Positions 1 to 8,599 of a stretch of DNA of 64,000 bases are shown here, in pieces (position 1 is the first letter of the stretch; each line of letters starts with the position of its first letter). This DNA comes from Paucilactobacillus suebicus DSM 5007 = KCTC 3549 (GTDB taxonomy: Bacteria > Bacillota > Bacilli > Lactobacillales > Lactobacillaceae), in the NCBI RefSeq assembly GCF_001434475.1, contig NZ_AZGF01000004.1:1-64000 (forward strand), in the 5' to 3' direction. Below the pieces are notes generated by a model. It was not told the origin of the DNA, ran no database searches, and saw only the letters and a list, made by a program, of their open reading frames with translations. The position numbers were made by a program, and so were the translations under genes.

Positions 1-2
1 TA

Positions 3-62
3 TCAGTACCAAATATTGTAGAACCTTTTTTGTACAATGAAAATTTAGCGCCTGATATTTTA
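3..62 (+). CDS. Possible 3' end of an upstream gene (partial)
   Basis: One frame stays open from the left edge of the window to a TGA at 60-62 and reads SVPNIVEPFLYNENLAPDIL. Its 5' part lies outside the window. Twenty residues are too few to recognise a family. It could equally be chance open frame in an AT-rich intergenic stretch. Confidence 0.3.
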
Positions 63-88
63 TGAACAAAACATTATTATTTTGGCTA

Positions 89-676
89 TTAAAAAAATGG
101 TAATCCGTTTTTGCTAATGATGTAACAACCAATTAAAAATAAAATGATTGGAATTGCAATCTGGTTAGTTTTAGCCAGTGTATTTCTGATAATTGGCAGT
201 CGGGCCAAATTATAACCAATGAGAACCCAGATAAATGTCATTATTGCAAAGATAATTAACATGAATGAATATCTTAAAATATTAAATTGACTGAATAGGG
301 GCACGTAGACACTGATATTGTCAGCACCATTACTGATCGTAATTGAGATAACAAATATAAACGAAATGACACTCTGTTGTGGAACGTCTTCACCCATGTC
401 TGAGCTTTTTCTAAAGCGTTTTAACAGTAGATGTATTGCCATGATAATTGGAATCACGCCGATCAGACCAATTAAATGTGGTGACACTCCGTTGATTAGC
501 TTGCCAATGATGGTACCAACTAACGTCAGAACAACTAATCCACAGTATTGGGCAGTGGCAATTGTGATCCGATCCTTACTGGTTTTTGCGATTGAAAAAA
601 GGAAGGTTAGGACAAATAAGTCATCTAAGTTGGTGCTGATAAAAGCTGTGATATCAATAATTAACTGATTAAACAT
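89..676 (-). CDS. CadD-family cadmium resistance-type transporter
   Basis: A 195-residue integral membrane protein with about five or six hydrophobic segments and little else. The opening 'TAFISTNLDDLFVLTFLFSIA' pattern, with an Asn-Leu-Asp-Asp motif in the first helix, and the later 'SNGADNISVYVPLF' motif are typical of the CadD/LysE-like family, whose staphylococcal members give cadmium resistance. The ATG at 676 is preferred over the GTG at 682 because GGAG (684-687) lies 5-6 nt before the ATG but overlaps the GTG. The gene is divergent from the drug exporter at 895. No ArsR/CadC-type regulator is adjacent, so the substrate (Cd2+ or another solute) is inferred from family only. Confidence 0.75.
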   Translation of the reverse strand: MFNQLIIDITAFISTNLDDLFVLTFLFSIAKTSKDRITIATAQYCGLVVLTLVGTIIGKLINGVSPHLIGLIGVIPIIMAIHLLLKRFRKSSDMGEDVPQQSVISFIFVISITISNGADNISVYVPLFSQFNILRYSFMLIIFAIMTFIWVLIGYNLARLPIIRNTLAKTNQIAIPIILFLIGCYIISKNGLPFF

Positions 677-818
677 AAACACTCCAAAATAAATAGTTAC
701 TTATAATATCGCACATTTTGGAATCATAAACCATAGCAATTATCACAAGATATGACATTCTTATTTTCTGTATTATATACATTCAATACTATATTTATTA
801 ACACGTTTGTTAAACTAT

Positions 819-847
819 TTGACAAATATTATTTAGAGGACTATCCT
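819..847 (+). promoter_or_regulatory. Promoter of the MFS exporter operon
   Basis: TTGACA (819-824) and TATCCT (842-847) are separated by 17 nt. The -35 lies inside a partly palindromic stretch (TTTGT...ACAAA, 805-826), which could be an operator for a repressor encoded elsewhere. The AT-rich remainder of 683-894 holds the divergent cadD-like promoter and nothing else recognisable. Confidence 0.6.
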
Positions 848-894
848 TTAGACTAATGTAAGCGCAATATTATTTTATAAAAGAGGTCTTTTTG

Positions 895-2376
895 GTGAGT
901 AAAGCAGTGGATGTTCATGGAAAACCATATAATCGGATTATGTTAATTATTGTTTTATTGGTCGGTGTGTTTTGTACGGTGTTGAACCAAACGATCCTGA
1001 CGACAGCATTTCCAACGTTGATGAATGCATTCAACATTTCTACATCAACGGTACAATGGTTGACTACAGGATTTTTAATGGTTAACGGAGTAATGATACC
1101 AGTTAGTGCATATTTGAGTAATCGGTTTCCAACTAAATGGTTGTACATCGTTGCCATGGTTGTATTTGAAATTGGAACGATTGTAGCTTGGATTGCCCCA
1201 AGTTTTGCTGTCTTATTCGCTGGTCGTTTGATTCAGGCCGTTGGTGTCGGGGTAACAATGCCACTGTTACAAACAATTATGCTGACCATCTTTCCAGCAG
1301 AGAGACGTGGTACCGCAATGGGAATGGCTGGTATTGTCGTTGGGCTTGCTCCAGCCCTTGGACCTTCACTCTCCGGCTGGGTCATTGATAACTTTAGTTG
1401 GCGAGATTTGTTCGGAATGATTGTTCCAATTATGGCAATCGCAATTATTGGTAGTTTTTTCTTTATGAAAGATGTTATTGAAACGTCAAATCCCAAGCTT
1501 GATTATTGGTCACTGGTTCTTTCAACTGCTGGTTTTGGCAGTATGTTGTACGGATTTTCGACCGTTGGTGATAAAGGATGGTCTGATCCGGAAGTGATTT
1601 GGACCATTGTGATTGGTGTTGTTTTAGTTGCCTTGTTTGTTGTTCGTCAACTAAGAATCGATACTCCATTTGTTGAAATGCGAGTCTTCAAATCCTTTCA
1701 GTTTTCACTCGCAACTGTCCTTAGTTCAATTGTGATGATGGCAATGGTGGGTGTTGGTATGATCGTGCCACTATACCTTCAAATTGTTCATGGCATGTCT
1801 GCGTTCCATTCCGGACTAACTATGTTGCCAGGTGCTTTGATGGTTGGGATCATGAGTCCAGTAACAGGAACGTTATTTGACAAGTACGGTGCCCGACGTT
1901 TAGCAATGTGTGGCATGTTCTTACTGACTGTTAGCACTTTGCCGTTTGTCTTTTTGACAAGAAATACGCCAATTATCTATGTCGTATTCTTGTATGCTAT
2001 CAGAATGTTTGGTATTTCAATGGTTACCATGCCAATTACCACTTACGGAATGAATGCCTTGGCGACTAACATGATTTCACACGGAACAGCGGCTAACAAC
2101 ACAATTCGACAAGTTGCTACGTCCGTTGGGACAGCATTACTTGTATCCGTTTTAACAAATGTCACTAAAAACAACATGCCTGCAAAAGGATTGTTGAAGC
2201 AAACACCGTTTGAATACAAGGTTAAGGCAATTAACGCAACAATGAACGGTTATCAAGCTGCATTTTGGATTGCGGTTGGATTTTGTATATTAGGCCTGTT
2301 ATGTACCTTCCTGTTACCTAACGAAAATGTGATCTCAGATGAGGCTAAGGAAGTTAAAGGAGGCGCAAAGGCATGA
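895..2376 (+). CDS. DHA2-family MFS multidrug exporter
   Basis: A 493-residue transporter of the EmrB/QacA (14-TM) drug:H+ antiporter family. Visible signs are 'NQTILTTAFPTLMNAFNISTS' in TM1 and the start of loop 1, the loop 2-3 motif ending 'LSNRFPTKWLY', and the antiporter motif C region 'GMAGIVVGLAPALGPSLSG'. Length is normal for DHA2. The GTG at 895 is chosen over the TTG at 892 because it sits 8 nt after AAGAGG. The stop codon overlaps the start of the DUF4811 gene by 4 nt (ATGA), so the two are translationally coupled. The exported compounds cannot be told from sequence. Confidence 0.85.
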   Translation: MSKAVDVHGKPYNRIMLIIVLLVGVFCTVLNQTILTTAFPTLMNAFNISTSTVQWLTTGFLMVNGVMIPVSAYLSNRFPTKWLYIVAMVVFEIGTIVAWIAPSFAVLFAGRLIQAVGVGVTMPLLQTIMLTIFPAERRGTAMGMAGIVVGLAPALGPSLSGWVIDNFSWRDLFGMIVPIMAIAIIGSFFFMKDVIETSNPKLDYWSLVLSTAGFGSMLYGFSTVGDKGWSDPEVIWTIVIGVVLVALFVVRQLRIDTPFVEMRVFKSFQFSLATVLSSIVMMAMVGVGMIVPLYLQIVHGMSAFHSGLTMLPGALMVGIMSPVTGTLFDKYGARRLAMCGMFLLTVSTLPFVFLTRNTPIIYVVFLYAIRMFGISMVTMPITTYGMNALATNMISHGTAANNTIRQVATSVGTALLVSVLTNVTKNNMPAKGLLKQTPFEYKVKAINATMNGYQAAFWIAVGFCILGLLCTFLLPNENVISDEAKEVKGGAKA

Positions 2377-3086
2377 TATTAATCATTCTAGTGCTTGCTG
2401 CGATTTTGTTTTTCTTGGCTTTCATGTTTACAAATCGAATGGGTACTCGCATTCTAGCCGTTTCGCTGACTGGAATTGTGTTGATCGGATCCTGTGTTGT
2501 GATGGTTGCTAACTATCATGATCATTACGGTATGAAAAAAGTAACGACGCAAACTAATCAACAAATCTATTCTGCATCTGGTTCAAAGTTGCTCAATTTA
2601 TTGTTATATAAACCGGTGGGGACATCAGGAAAAAATAATGTATACATTTACGATAAGAAGCAGTCTCAGAAAACACCATCGCATACTAAGGCGGATGAAT
2701 ATACTTATAATAAAATTAAAACGACCAATTCTCAAACTGCCGCGGTGACGACTAACACAACTAGATGGGAGTATAAAAACGATTTTTACGCCGACTTATT
2801 TATGTGGTCAGGAATGAATCATAAAATTGTAAAGCGGGTGAATACTTTCTATATTCCAAGGACTTGGTTAAAGTTAAGTGTTAGCCAGGCAACTAAGCTT
2901 GAAAAATTAATGAAGAGTAGTGCATTCAAGACACAAATGACTGGACAAGGAAAACAGTATGTTGAAACTGAGTTAAAGGCCGCCATGATGAAAGATCCGC
3001 AAATGACTGCAGCACAGCAAGCTAAACTTGCCAGTCATCTTCAGCAACAGTTTGAAATACAGGCGTTAAAGCAGGCTATTAAATAA
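2373..3086 (+). CDS. DUF4811-type membrane-anchored protein
   Basis: 237 residues. Two hydrophobic segments at the N-terminus (about 1-20 and 25-48) are followed by a hydrophilic, Lys/Thr/Gln-rich domain probably outside the membrane. The arrangement and the coupling to a DHA2 exporter match the DUF4811 proteins of lactobacilli, which regularly follow such exporters. Its biochemical role is unknown. The overlapping start suggests a fixed stoichiometry with the exporter, for example as an accessory subunit; that is inference. No clear terminator follows. Confidence 0.65.
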   Translation: MILIILVLAAILFFLAFMFTNRMGTRILAVSLTGIVLIGSCVVMVANYHDHYGMKKVTTQTNQQIYSASGSKLLNLLLYKPVGTSGKNNVYIYDKKQSQKTPSHTKADEYTYNKIKTTNSQTAAVTTNTTRWEYKNDFYADLFMWSGMNHKIVKRVNTFYIPRTWLKLSVSQATKLEKLMKSSAFKTQMTGQGKQYVETELKAAMMKDPQMTAAQQAKLASHLQQQFEIQALKQAIK

Positions 3087-3167
3087 AAAGGTGCATCCTT
3101 CACAATGCGTTGTAGGTAATCTTTTATGATACACTTATCAATAATAAGGAAATAATGGGGGATGCAT

Positions 3168-4112
3168 ATGTCGCAGCAAAAGATTTATATATATGGCCGT
3201 TTAGGACTACATAAGGCCGGAATGAAGATGCTTGATGATTATGGATGCACAGTCGTGCGTGGCACCGGTGATACAGAAGAACAGTTTTTAACAAATGCTG
3301 GAGATGCACAAGTTATTATAATGGACGACAACTACTTCAAGTCAGAGTGGTTCGACCAATTACCTAACTTAAAACTAATTATTCGGCGCGGTGTTGGGTA
3401 TGATAAAATCCCGTTGTCAGTAGCCACTGAGCATAATGTGTTGGTTGCAAATACACCAGGTGCAAATGAGGTTTCTGTGGCCGAAGTTGCGCTTGGTTTG
3501 ATGATGGAAACAGTTAGACATATTCCACAAGCAAGAGAACAATTGTATAAGTTTGACGGTAAAATGTATCCACTCGAATTGTTAAGCCACACGCTGAGTT
3601 CAAGTACTGTTGGTTTGGTTGGTTATGGAAATATTGCAAAAGCAGCCGAAAAGATGCTGACTGGATTTGGTTCCAGAATTTTAGTGACTGCACATCACCA
3701 ACACCAGCCGAAGTACGGGGAGTATGTTGATTTAGAAACCCTATTGAGAAAATCCGATATTGTTTCACTCCATCTGCCAGCAACGCCATCAACGACGGGG
3801 ATGTTTAATAAAGATTTGTTTAGCAAGATGAAGGACAGTGCCATCATTGTTAATACTTCTCGTGGTGCATTAATTAATGAACCTGATTTGGTTGAAGCCA
3901 TTGAAAATGGACAACTGGGTGGTGCAGGACTAGACACGACCGCACAAGAACCAGTGCCAAAAGATAGTATCTTGTTAGGCCATGATCAAATTGTATTATT
4001 GCCACATATTGGCGGTTTCACAATAGAGGCAGAGATCAAGACTGCTAAAATGGTAGCTCAAAATGCGATTGATTTATTTAATGGCGTTCAGTTAAAATAT
4101 GCAGTAAATTAA
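3168..4112 (+). CDS. D-isomer-specific 2-hydroxyacid dehydrogenase (phosphoglycerate dehydrogenase-like)
   Basis: 314 residues with the two-domain 2-hydroxyacid dehydrogenase layout: N-terminal substrate half, then an NAD-binding Rossmann core at 'GLVGYGNIAKAAEKM' (about residue 148). The catalytic Arg is in 'VNTSRGALIN', the Glu in 'TTAQEPVP', and the His in 'LLPHIGGFT'. It has no C-terminal ACT domain, unlike the true SerA at 58779. The start is ATG 3168 (GGGGG 6 nt upstream); an in-frame ATG at 3162 is also possible. It probably reduces a 2-keto acid with NAD(P)H; the substrate is not evident. It stands alone between the exporter operon and ridA. Confidence 0.8.
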   Translation: MSQQKIYIYGRLGLHKAGMKMLDDYGCTVVRGTGDTEEQFLTNAGDAQVIIMDDNYFKSEWFDQLPNLKLIIRRGVGYDKIPLSVATEHNVLVANTPGANEVSVAEVALGLMMETVRHIPQAREQLYKFDGKMYPLELLSHTLSSSTVGLVGYGNIAKAAEKMLTGFGSRILVTAHHQHQPKYGEYVDLETLLRKSDIVSLHLPATPSTTGMFNKDLFSKMKDSAIIVNTSRGALINEPDLVEAIENGQLGGAGLDTTAQEPVPKDSILLGHDQIVLLPHIGGFTIEAEIKTAKMVAQNAIDLFNGVQLKYAVN

Positions 4113-4169
4113 AAAATGATTAGATAATAATTAGATTTAACGTTGATTGAGCTAATTTAGAGGAGTAAG

Positions 4170-4205
4170 ATGATTGCAAGAATAAATATGAGGGATGATT
4201 ATTGA
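4170..4205 (+). CDS. Upstream open reading frame of ridA (11 codons plus stop)
   Basis: ATG at 4170 follows a good TAGAGGAG site (4158-4165). The frame encodes MIARINMRDDY and ends with TGA at 4203-4205, directly touching the ridA ATG at 4206. The ridA ribosome site (GAGGGATG) lies inside it. The abutting stop and start suggest translational coupling. It may be a chance reading frame; its peptide resembles nothing I know. Confidence 0.35.
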   Translation: MIARINMRDDY

Positions 4206-4589
4206 ATGAAGAAAGTGATTGCAACACCAAACGCACCAGCAGCGTTAGGACCGTATTCTCAGGCGGTATTAACTAATGATGTATTATATGGATCAGGACA
4301 GGTCGGATTGAATCCAGAGACTGGCGATTTTGCCGGATCAACAATTGAAGATCAGGCACAGCAAGTATTTAAGAATATTGCAGCAGTGTTGGATGCAGCG
4401 GGACTAACTCCAGCCAATGTAGTAAAAACGACCATCTTTTTAAATGATGTCAATGACTTTAGTACAGTCAATGGGTTATATGAAACATTCTTTAAAGACA
4501 GTGAGACACTACCAGCAAGATCGTGTGTCGAGGTAGCTAAGTTACCAGCAGGCGCATTGATTGAAGTGGAGTATGTGGCAACAAAATAG
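4206..4589 (+). CDS. ridA: RidA family enamine/imine deaminase
   Basis: 127 residues, the usual size of the trimeric YjgF/YER057c/UK114 family. The family hydrolyses reactive enamine intermediates such as 2-aminoacrylate released by PLP enzymes from serine or threonine. The C-terminal signature 'ARSCVEVAKLPAGALIEVEYVA', with the substrate-binding Arg and final Glu, is intact, as is the N-terminal 'APAALGPYSQAV'. The TAG stop (4587-4589) is part of the TAGAGTG end of the long hairpin that follows, which is the only terminator-like structure here. Confidence 0.92.
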   Translation: MKKVIATPNAPAALGPYSQAVLTNDVLYGSGQVGLNPETGDFAGSTIEDQAQQVFKNIAAVLDAAGLTPANVVKTTIFLNDVNDFSTVNGLYETFFKDSETLPARSCVEVAKLPAGALIEVEYVATK

Positions 4590-4712
4590 AGTGTGGAAAA
4601 AGCATGGGCTGAGGCTGATAAATAAGGCGACCATGTAGATTAATCGTGAATTTTGCGATTGATTTACATGGTCGCCTTATTTATTGAGCCTCAGTGCTTC
4701 TGGAACACGTTT
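4588..4712 (+). repeat. Long stop-codon hairpin element 1 (after ridA)
   Basis: Member of the dispersed hairpin family. TAGAGTG overlaps the ridA stop and CACGTTT closes the element at 4706-4712. Nested arms: CTGAGGCT (4609-4616) with AGCCTCAG (4687-4694), then a perfect 19-bp arm TAAATAAGGCGACCATGTA (4619-4637) with its complement at 4665-4683. The apex is AATCG/CGATT. The remaining AT-rich stretch 4713-4910 shows nothing recognisable. Confidence 0.85.
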
Positions 4713-4910
4713 AGTCTCGATTAATTGGCTAGTTAATCAAAATAAGTAATAGATATTTAAATTTTATTAAGATGATAACCTAAAACATCGTCACATAAAA
4801 ATACCCACCTCGGTTTTAAAATAACAGAACCACAAATAATTACTTTTCCGGTCTCACATTTTTACGCACATAAACCGTTTTACCAACTAAAAAAAGCCTT
4901 TTCATAAGCA

Positions 4911-4954
4911 AAACACGAACAATAATTAAAAAAAGTAAAAAAATGTTTGGAAAA
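4911..4954 (+). promoter_or_regulatory. Two PurBox-like operators upstream of purE
   Basis: AAACACGAACAAT (4911-4923) matches the LAB/Bacillus PurR box AWWWCCGAACWWT at 11 of 13 positions. An inverted copy (4942-4954, reverse complement TTTTCCAAACATT) also matches 11 of 13. Their 18-nt separation and opposite orientation resemble paired PurR boxes. They lie just upstream of the -35, so either activation (lactococcal PurR) or repression (Bacillus PurR) is possible. Confidence 0.55.
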
Positions 4955-4958
4955 TTGA

Positions 4959-4987
4959 TTGACGAATGATATTTCGGTTGGTACACT
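4959..4987 (+). promoter_or_regulatory. purE operon promoter
   Basis: TTGACG (4959-4964), a 17-nt spacer and TACACT (4982-4987). The resulting leader is only about 30 nt, leaving no room for a purine riboswitch; regulation is therefore expected through the PurR boxes just upstream. Confidence 0.7.
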
Positions 4988-5024
4988 GAGAGTGAAAAAT
5001 GATGGATTGAGGAAAGGATATCTC

Positions 5025-5507
5025 ATGAAAAAAATTGCGGTTGTGATGGGTTCAATTTCGGATTGGCCAACGATGCAGTTAACCACTGATTTACTCGACC
5101 AGTTGAAACTACCTTATGAACGTCATATTATCTCGGCGCATCGAATGCCGACTCAGCTCCAAGAGTTCGGCCAAAGTGCTCAAGATGCAGGATTTGGAAT
5201 TATTATTGCAGGAGCAGGTGGCGCAGCACATTTACCAGGCATGTTAGCTGCGAATACCGTTTTACCAGTGATTGGCATACCGATTGAAAGTCATGCACTT
5301 CATGGAATGGATTCTTTGCTGTCAATTGCACAAATGCCTAGCGGAGTTCCAGTCGCCACGATGGCAATTGGCAAGGCAGGAGCCAAAAATGCAGCGTTGA
5401 TGGCTGCAGCAATGCTGGCCATTACCGAACCAGAAGTTAGCGAACGGCTGAAAGCCTTTCGACAAAAACAAACCCAGGAGGCGATTGATAGTGAGCAACA
5501 ATTCTGA
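5025..5507 (+). CDS. purE: N5-carboxyaminoimidazole ribonucleotide mutase
   Basis: 160 residues; converts N5-CAIR to CAIR in purine synthesis. The signature 'VVMGSISDWPTM' near the N-terminus, 'SAHRMP' and 'IIAGAGGAAHLPGMLAA' form the CAIR-binding site of class I PurE, the form that works with PurK. ATG 5025 has AGGAAAGG 8 nt upstream; an in-frame extension to 4959 would start inside the promoter. First gene of the pur operon; its end overlaps purK by 17 nt. Confidence 0.96.
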   Translation: MKKIAVVMGSISDWPTMQLTTDLLDQLKLPYERHIISAHRMPTQLQEFGQSAQDAGFGIIIAGAGGAAHLPGMLAANTVLPVIGIPIESHALHGMDSLLSIAQMPSGVPVATMAIGKAGAKNAALMAAAMLAITEPEVSERLKAFRQKQTQEAIDSEQQF

Positions 5508-6630
5508 GACACCACTGTTGCCACCAGCCACAATTGGGATTGTTGGCGGTGGTCAACTGGGTCAGATGATGGCACTATCTGCCAAGGAGATGGGCTACAA
5601 GGTTGGTGTTTTAGATCCAACGCCGGACAGCCCGACGGCTCAAGTATCTGATTTTCAAATCACCGCTGAATATGATAATCATCAAGCATTATTAGAACTT
5701 GCCAAACGAAGCGATGTTTTAACGTATGAGTTTGAAAATGTTGATGTTGACAGTTTGAATGAGGCTAAGAAGTTTGCGGCATTACCACAGGGTACCAAAC
5801 TTCTTGAAATCACTGGATACCGTATCAATGAGAAGAATTTTTTGTTTGATCATGATATTCCGGTCACTGATTATGAAGCGGTTGAAACCGAAGATCAGCT
5901 TATCAAAGCGATCGATAGAATTGGCTATCCCAGTATATTGAAGACTGCGGATGGCGGTTATGACGGCCATGGACAACAGGACCTAAATTCACCTGATGAT
6001 ATTCCAGCCGCAAAGCAATTAGTTAGTGATGCTGTTTGTATCCTTGAAAAGCGGCAAACCTTTGCTAAGGAACTGTCAGTAATGGTGGCACGCAGCGCTA
6101 GTGGCAAAATTCAGGTATTTCCGGTTTCTGAAAATATTCACCATAATCACATTTTACACAAGAGCATTATTCCTGCACGAGTTAATGATCATGTTAGTCA
6201 GCACGCCAAACAGTTGGCGAAGAGAATTGCAGAAGGTTTAGATCTACGTGGCGTGCTTGGCATTGAATACTTCATGATGACAGATGGTAGTTTGATGGTT
6301 AATGAACTGGCACCACGACCGCATAACTCGGGTCACTACACAATTGAGGCATGCAACGTTTCACAATTCGAAGCTCACATTCGTAGCATTTGTGGTCTTG
6401 AGATTCCTCAACCGGTTTTGAACGAACCAGCAGTGATGGTTAACTTGCTAGGTCAACATTTACAACCGGCGCGAGAAAGATTGTCAAGTAGACCCCAATG
6501 GCATTTTCACGATTATGGTAAGGCAGAAAGCCGGCATGATCGTAAGATGGGACATATTACGATCTTAGGCAATATTGAAGATTCACTAAGACAAATAAAA
6601 TCAGAAGGCATCTGGGAGGCAGAACAATAA
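5491..6630 (+). CDS. purK: N5-carboxyaminoimidazole ribonucleotide synthase
   Basis: 379 residues, ATP-grasp enzyme that carboxylates AIR using ATP and bicarbonate. The N-terminal 'TIGIVGGGQLGQMMALSAKEMGYKV' is the conserved AIR-binding start; 'ILKTADGGYDGHGQ' and 'MVNELAPRPHNSGHYT' are ATP-grasp and substrate motifs. GTG 5491 lies 9 nt after AGGAGG, whereas the in-frame TTG at 5485 is only 3 nt away. It shares 17 nt with purE and 1 nt with purC (TAATG), indicating coupled translation. Confidence 0.95.
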   Translation: MSNNSETPLLPPATIGIVGGGQLGQMMALSAKEMGYKVGVLDPTPDSPTAQVSDFQITAEYDNHQALLELAKRSDVLTYEFENVDVDSLNEAKKFAALPQGTKLLEITGYRINEKNFLFDHDIPVTDYEAVETEDQLIKAIDRIGYPSILKTADGGYDGHGQQDLNSPDDIPAAKQLVSDAVCILEKRQTFAKELSVMVARSASGKIQVFPVSENIHHNHILHKSIIPARVNDHVSQHAKQLAKRIAEGLDLRGVLGIEYFMMTDGSLMVNELAPRPHNSGHYTIEACNVSQFEAHIRSICGLEIPQPVLNEPAVMVNLLGQHLQPARERLSSRPQWHFHDYGKAESRHDRKMGHITILGNIEDSLRQIKSEGIWEAEQ

Positions 6631-7352
6631 TGGAAAAGACAACGTTGATTAAGGAAGGTAAGGCTAAACGCCTATATAACACTGATGAAGAAGGTTACGT
6701 TTGGGTTGAATACATGGATCAAGCCACTGCGTTTAATGGTAAGCGTAAGGATCACATCGTGGGCAAAGGCGTCTTGAATAATAATATCGATACTTTGTTG
6801 TTCACTATGCTTGCCGATAATGGTATTCACACCGATTTCGTTAAGAAGATCTCTGACAACGAGCAAATCAACAAGGAAGTTACTATCATTCCACTTGAAA
6901 CCGTTGTTCGTAACGCCGCATCTGGTAGTTTCCAACGTAAGTTTGCTACCCCATACCTACAAAAATTTGATAAGCCAGTCGTTGAGTTTTTCTATAAGTC
7001 AGATGAACTGGATGATCCATTTATTAACACTAATCAAGCAATTGCATTAGGAATTATCAAACCTGGTGAAAGCGAAAAGTTACAAGAGTTTGCGTTAAAG
7101 ATCAACACATTGTTGAAGGCACGTTTTGAAAAAGCTGGTCTTGAATTAGTTGATTTCAAGGTTGAGTTTGGTAAAACAGCTGATGGTGAAATTATCTTGG
7201 CTGACGAAATTTCACCTGATTCATGCCGGTTAGTTGACTTGAAGACCCGTGAATCATTTGATAAAGACGTGTTTAGAAAACAAACTGGTGATCTTGTTAC
7301 TGTTTATCAAGAAGTCCTTGATCGTCTTAACAACTCACAGGAGGAAGCATAA
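6630..7352 (+). CDS. purC: SAICAR synthetase
   Basis: 240 residues; joins aspartate to CAIR with ATP. The start 'LIKEGKAKRLYNTDEEGYVWVEYMDQATAFNGKRKD' and the signature 'ILADEISPDSCRLVD' are textbook PurC. 'VVRNAASGSFQRKF' is the conserved nucleotide-site segment. It overlaps purK by 1 nt and purS by 1 nt. Confidence 0.97.
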   Translation: MEKTTLIKEGKAKRLYNTDEEGYVWVEYMDQATAFNGKRKDHIVGKGVLNNNIDTLLFTMLADNGIHTDFVKKISDNEQINKEVTIIPLETVVRNAASGSFQRKFATPYLQKFDKPVVEFFYKSDELDDPFINTNQAIALGIIKPGESEKLQEFALKINTLLKARFEKAGLELVDFKVEFGKTADGEIILADEISPDSCRLVDLKTRESFDKDVFRKQTGDLVTVYQEVLDRLNNSQEEA

Positions 7353-7615
7353 TGTATCACGTTAAAGTCTACATTACTTACAAACCATCAATTTTGGATC
7401 CACAAGGCGAGGCCGTTAAGACCGCACTTCACCGGCTTGATTATCAAAATGTTGAAACTGTAACGGTTGGTAAATATTTTGAGATTGATATTAAGGACGA
7501 TGGCCGTTCTATTGAAGATGAAGTTGAAAAAATGTGCGATGAGCTCTTAGCAAACGTCAATATGGAGACTTACCGTTACGAAATTGAATCTGTAACTCAA
7601 ACAGCGGAGGATTAA
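7352..7615 (+). CDS. purS: Phosphoribosylformylglycinamidine synthase subunit PurS
   Basis: 87 residues, the usual size. PurS bridges PurQ and small PurL in the three-part FGAM synthase of Gram-positive bacteria. '[32 protein letters not shown]' is the conserved core. It starts within the purC stop (TAATG) and ends 2 nt before purQ. Confidence 0.95.
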   Translation: MYHVKVYITYKPSILDPQGEAVKTALHRLDYQNVETVTVGKYFEIDIKDDGRSIEDEVEKMCDELLANVNMETYRYEIESVTQTAED

Positions 7616-7617
7616 GC

Positions 7618-8295
7618 ATGAAGTACGCGATTATTCGTTTTCCAGGTTCCAACTGTGATTGGGATTTGTTTTATGTTCTCAGGGATGTATTGAAAGTTAC
7701 GCCAGAGTTTATTGACTATCGTGAACAACAGTTGCCGGCGGACACAGGAGCAGTTTTGGTACCGGGTGGATTTTCATACGGCGATTACTTACGAAGCGGC
7801 GCAATTGCCCGCTTTTCTCCGATTATGGAAGACGTGAAACACTTTGCGGACACTGGAAAGCCTGTGATCGGAATTTGCAACGGGTTCCAAGTTCTCACTG
7901 AAGCCGGACTGTTGCCTGGTGCTTTACGGCACAACATGAGCTTAGATTTTATTTGTAAGCCGCAACCACTCAGCGTTGTTAATAACCAAACATTATTTAC
8001 CGATCAATTTGAAAAAGATCAAACAGTTATGTTTCCAATTGCTCATGGCGAAGGCAACTATTATTGCGATGATGAGACTTTAACTGAATTAAAGCAAAAC
8101 AACCAAATCGTGTTTATCTATCAAGATAATCCTAACGGAAGTACTGCCGATATTGCGGGGATTGTTAATAAACAAGGCAATGTGCTTGGTATGATGCCAC
8201 ATCCAGAACGTGCAAGTGAATCAATTCTTGGCGGGGCAGATGGAAAGCTTTTGTTTGAGAGTTTGGTGGCGAGTGTGGAGATGGCTGTGGGTTAG
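7618..8295 (+). CDS. purQ: Phosphoribosylformylglycinamidine synthase glutaminase PurQ
   Basis: 225 residues, class I glutamine amidotransferase supplying ammonia to PurL. The nucleophile Cys is in '[19 protein letters not shown]' and the His-Glu pair in 'MMPHPERAS'. '[11 protein letters not shown]' starts the domain. Unlike the other genes of this operon it is followed by a 304-nt gap with two long hairpins. Confidence 0.96.
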   Translation: MKYAIIRFPGSNCDWDLFYVLRDVLKVTPEFIDYREQQLPADTGAVLVPGGFSYGDYLRSGAIARFSPIMEDVKHFADTGKPVIGICNGFQVLTEAGLLPGALRHNMSLDFICKPQPLSVVNNQTLFTDQFEKDQTVMFPIAHGEGNYYCDDETLTELKQNNQIVFIYQDNPNGSTADIAGIVNKQGNVLGMMPHPERASESILGGADGKLLFESLVASVEMAVG

Positions 8296-8337
8296 TTTTG
8301 TTTGGTATTAGAGAGTTTTTAAATAGATACTTATTGA

Positions 8338-8460
8338 CTGAAACGTGTGAAAAGCACCTGATGCACAACAAATAAGCTAAATTAACACCGATCGCAAAGA
8401 ACACGATCGATGTTAATTCATCTTATTTGTAACACATCAACCCGGTGCTTTTCACACTCT
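8338..8460 (-). repeat. Long hairpin element 2 (purQ-purL gap)
   Basis: Family member in minus orientation: CTGAAACGTG at the left, CACTCT at the right. The outer arm GTGTGAAAAGCACC is perfectly paired with GGTGCTTTTCACAC. Inner arms are AACAAATAAG/CTTATTTGT and AATTAACA/GTTAATT. It lies inside the pur operon and, unlike nearly all other copies, does not follow a co-oriented gene. Confidence 0.85.
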
Positions 8461-8580
8461 AAAACGTGTTCGTCGTCCCCAATGCTCGACATATAAGGCC
8501 AATTATCACCGATTACCAAAACCGTAATCAATGATAATTAACCTTATATGACCGCATTGAACCGGGACGACTCACACTCT
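8461..8580 (-). repeat. Long hairpin element 3 (purQ-purL gap)
   Basis: Directly abuts element 2 in the same orientation (AAAACGTG ... CACACTCT). The stem is different: GTCGTCCC/GGGACGAC outside, ATATAAGG/CCTTATAT and AATTATCA/TGATAATT inside. The purL ribosome site (AAAGGAG) starts only 3-4 nt after its end, so the structure could affect purL expression. Confidence 0.85.
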
Positions 8581-8599
8581 AAAAAGGAGAACATACACC

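Noticed and set aside
4988-5024. Purine riboswitch before purE
   Set aside because: The leader after the promoter is about 30 nt, too short for a purine aptamer; PurR-type boxes are present instead.
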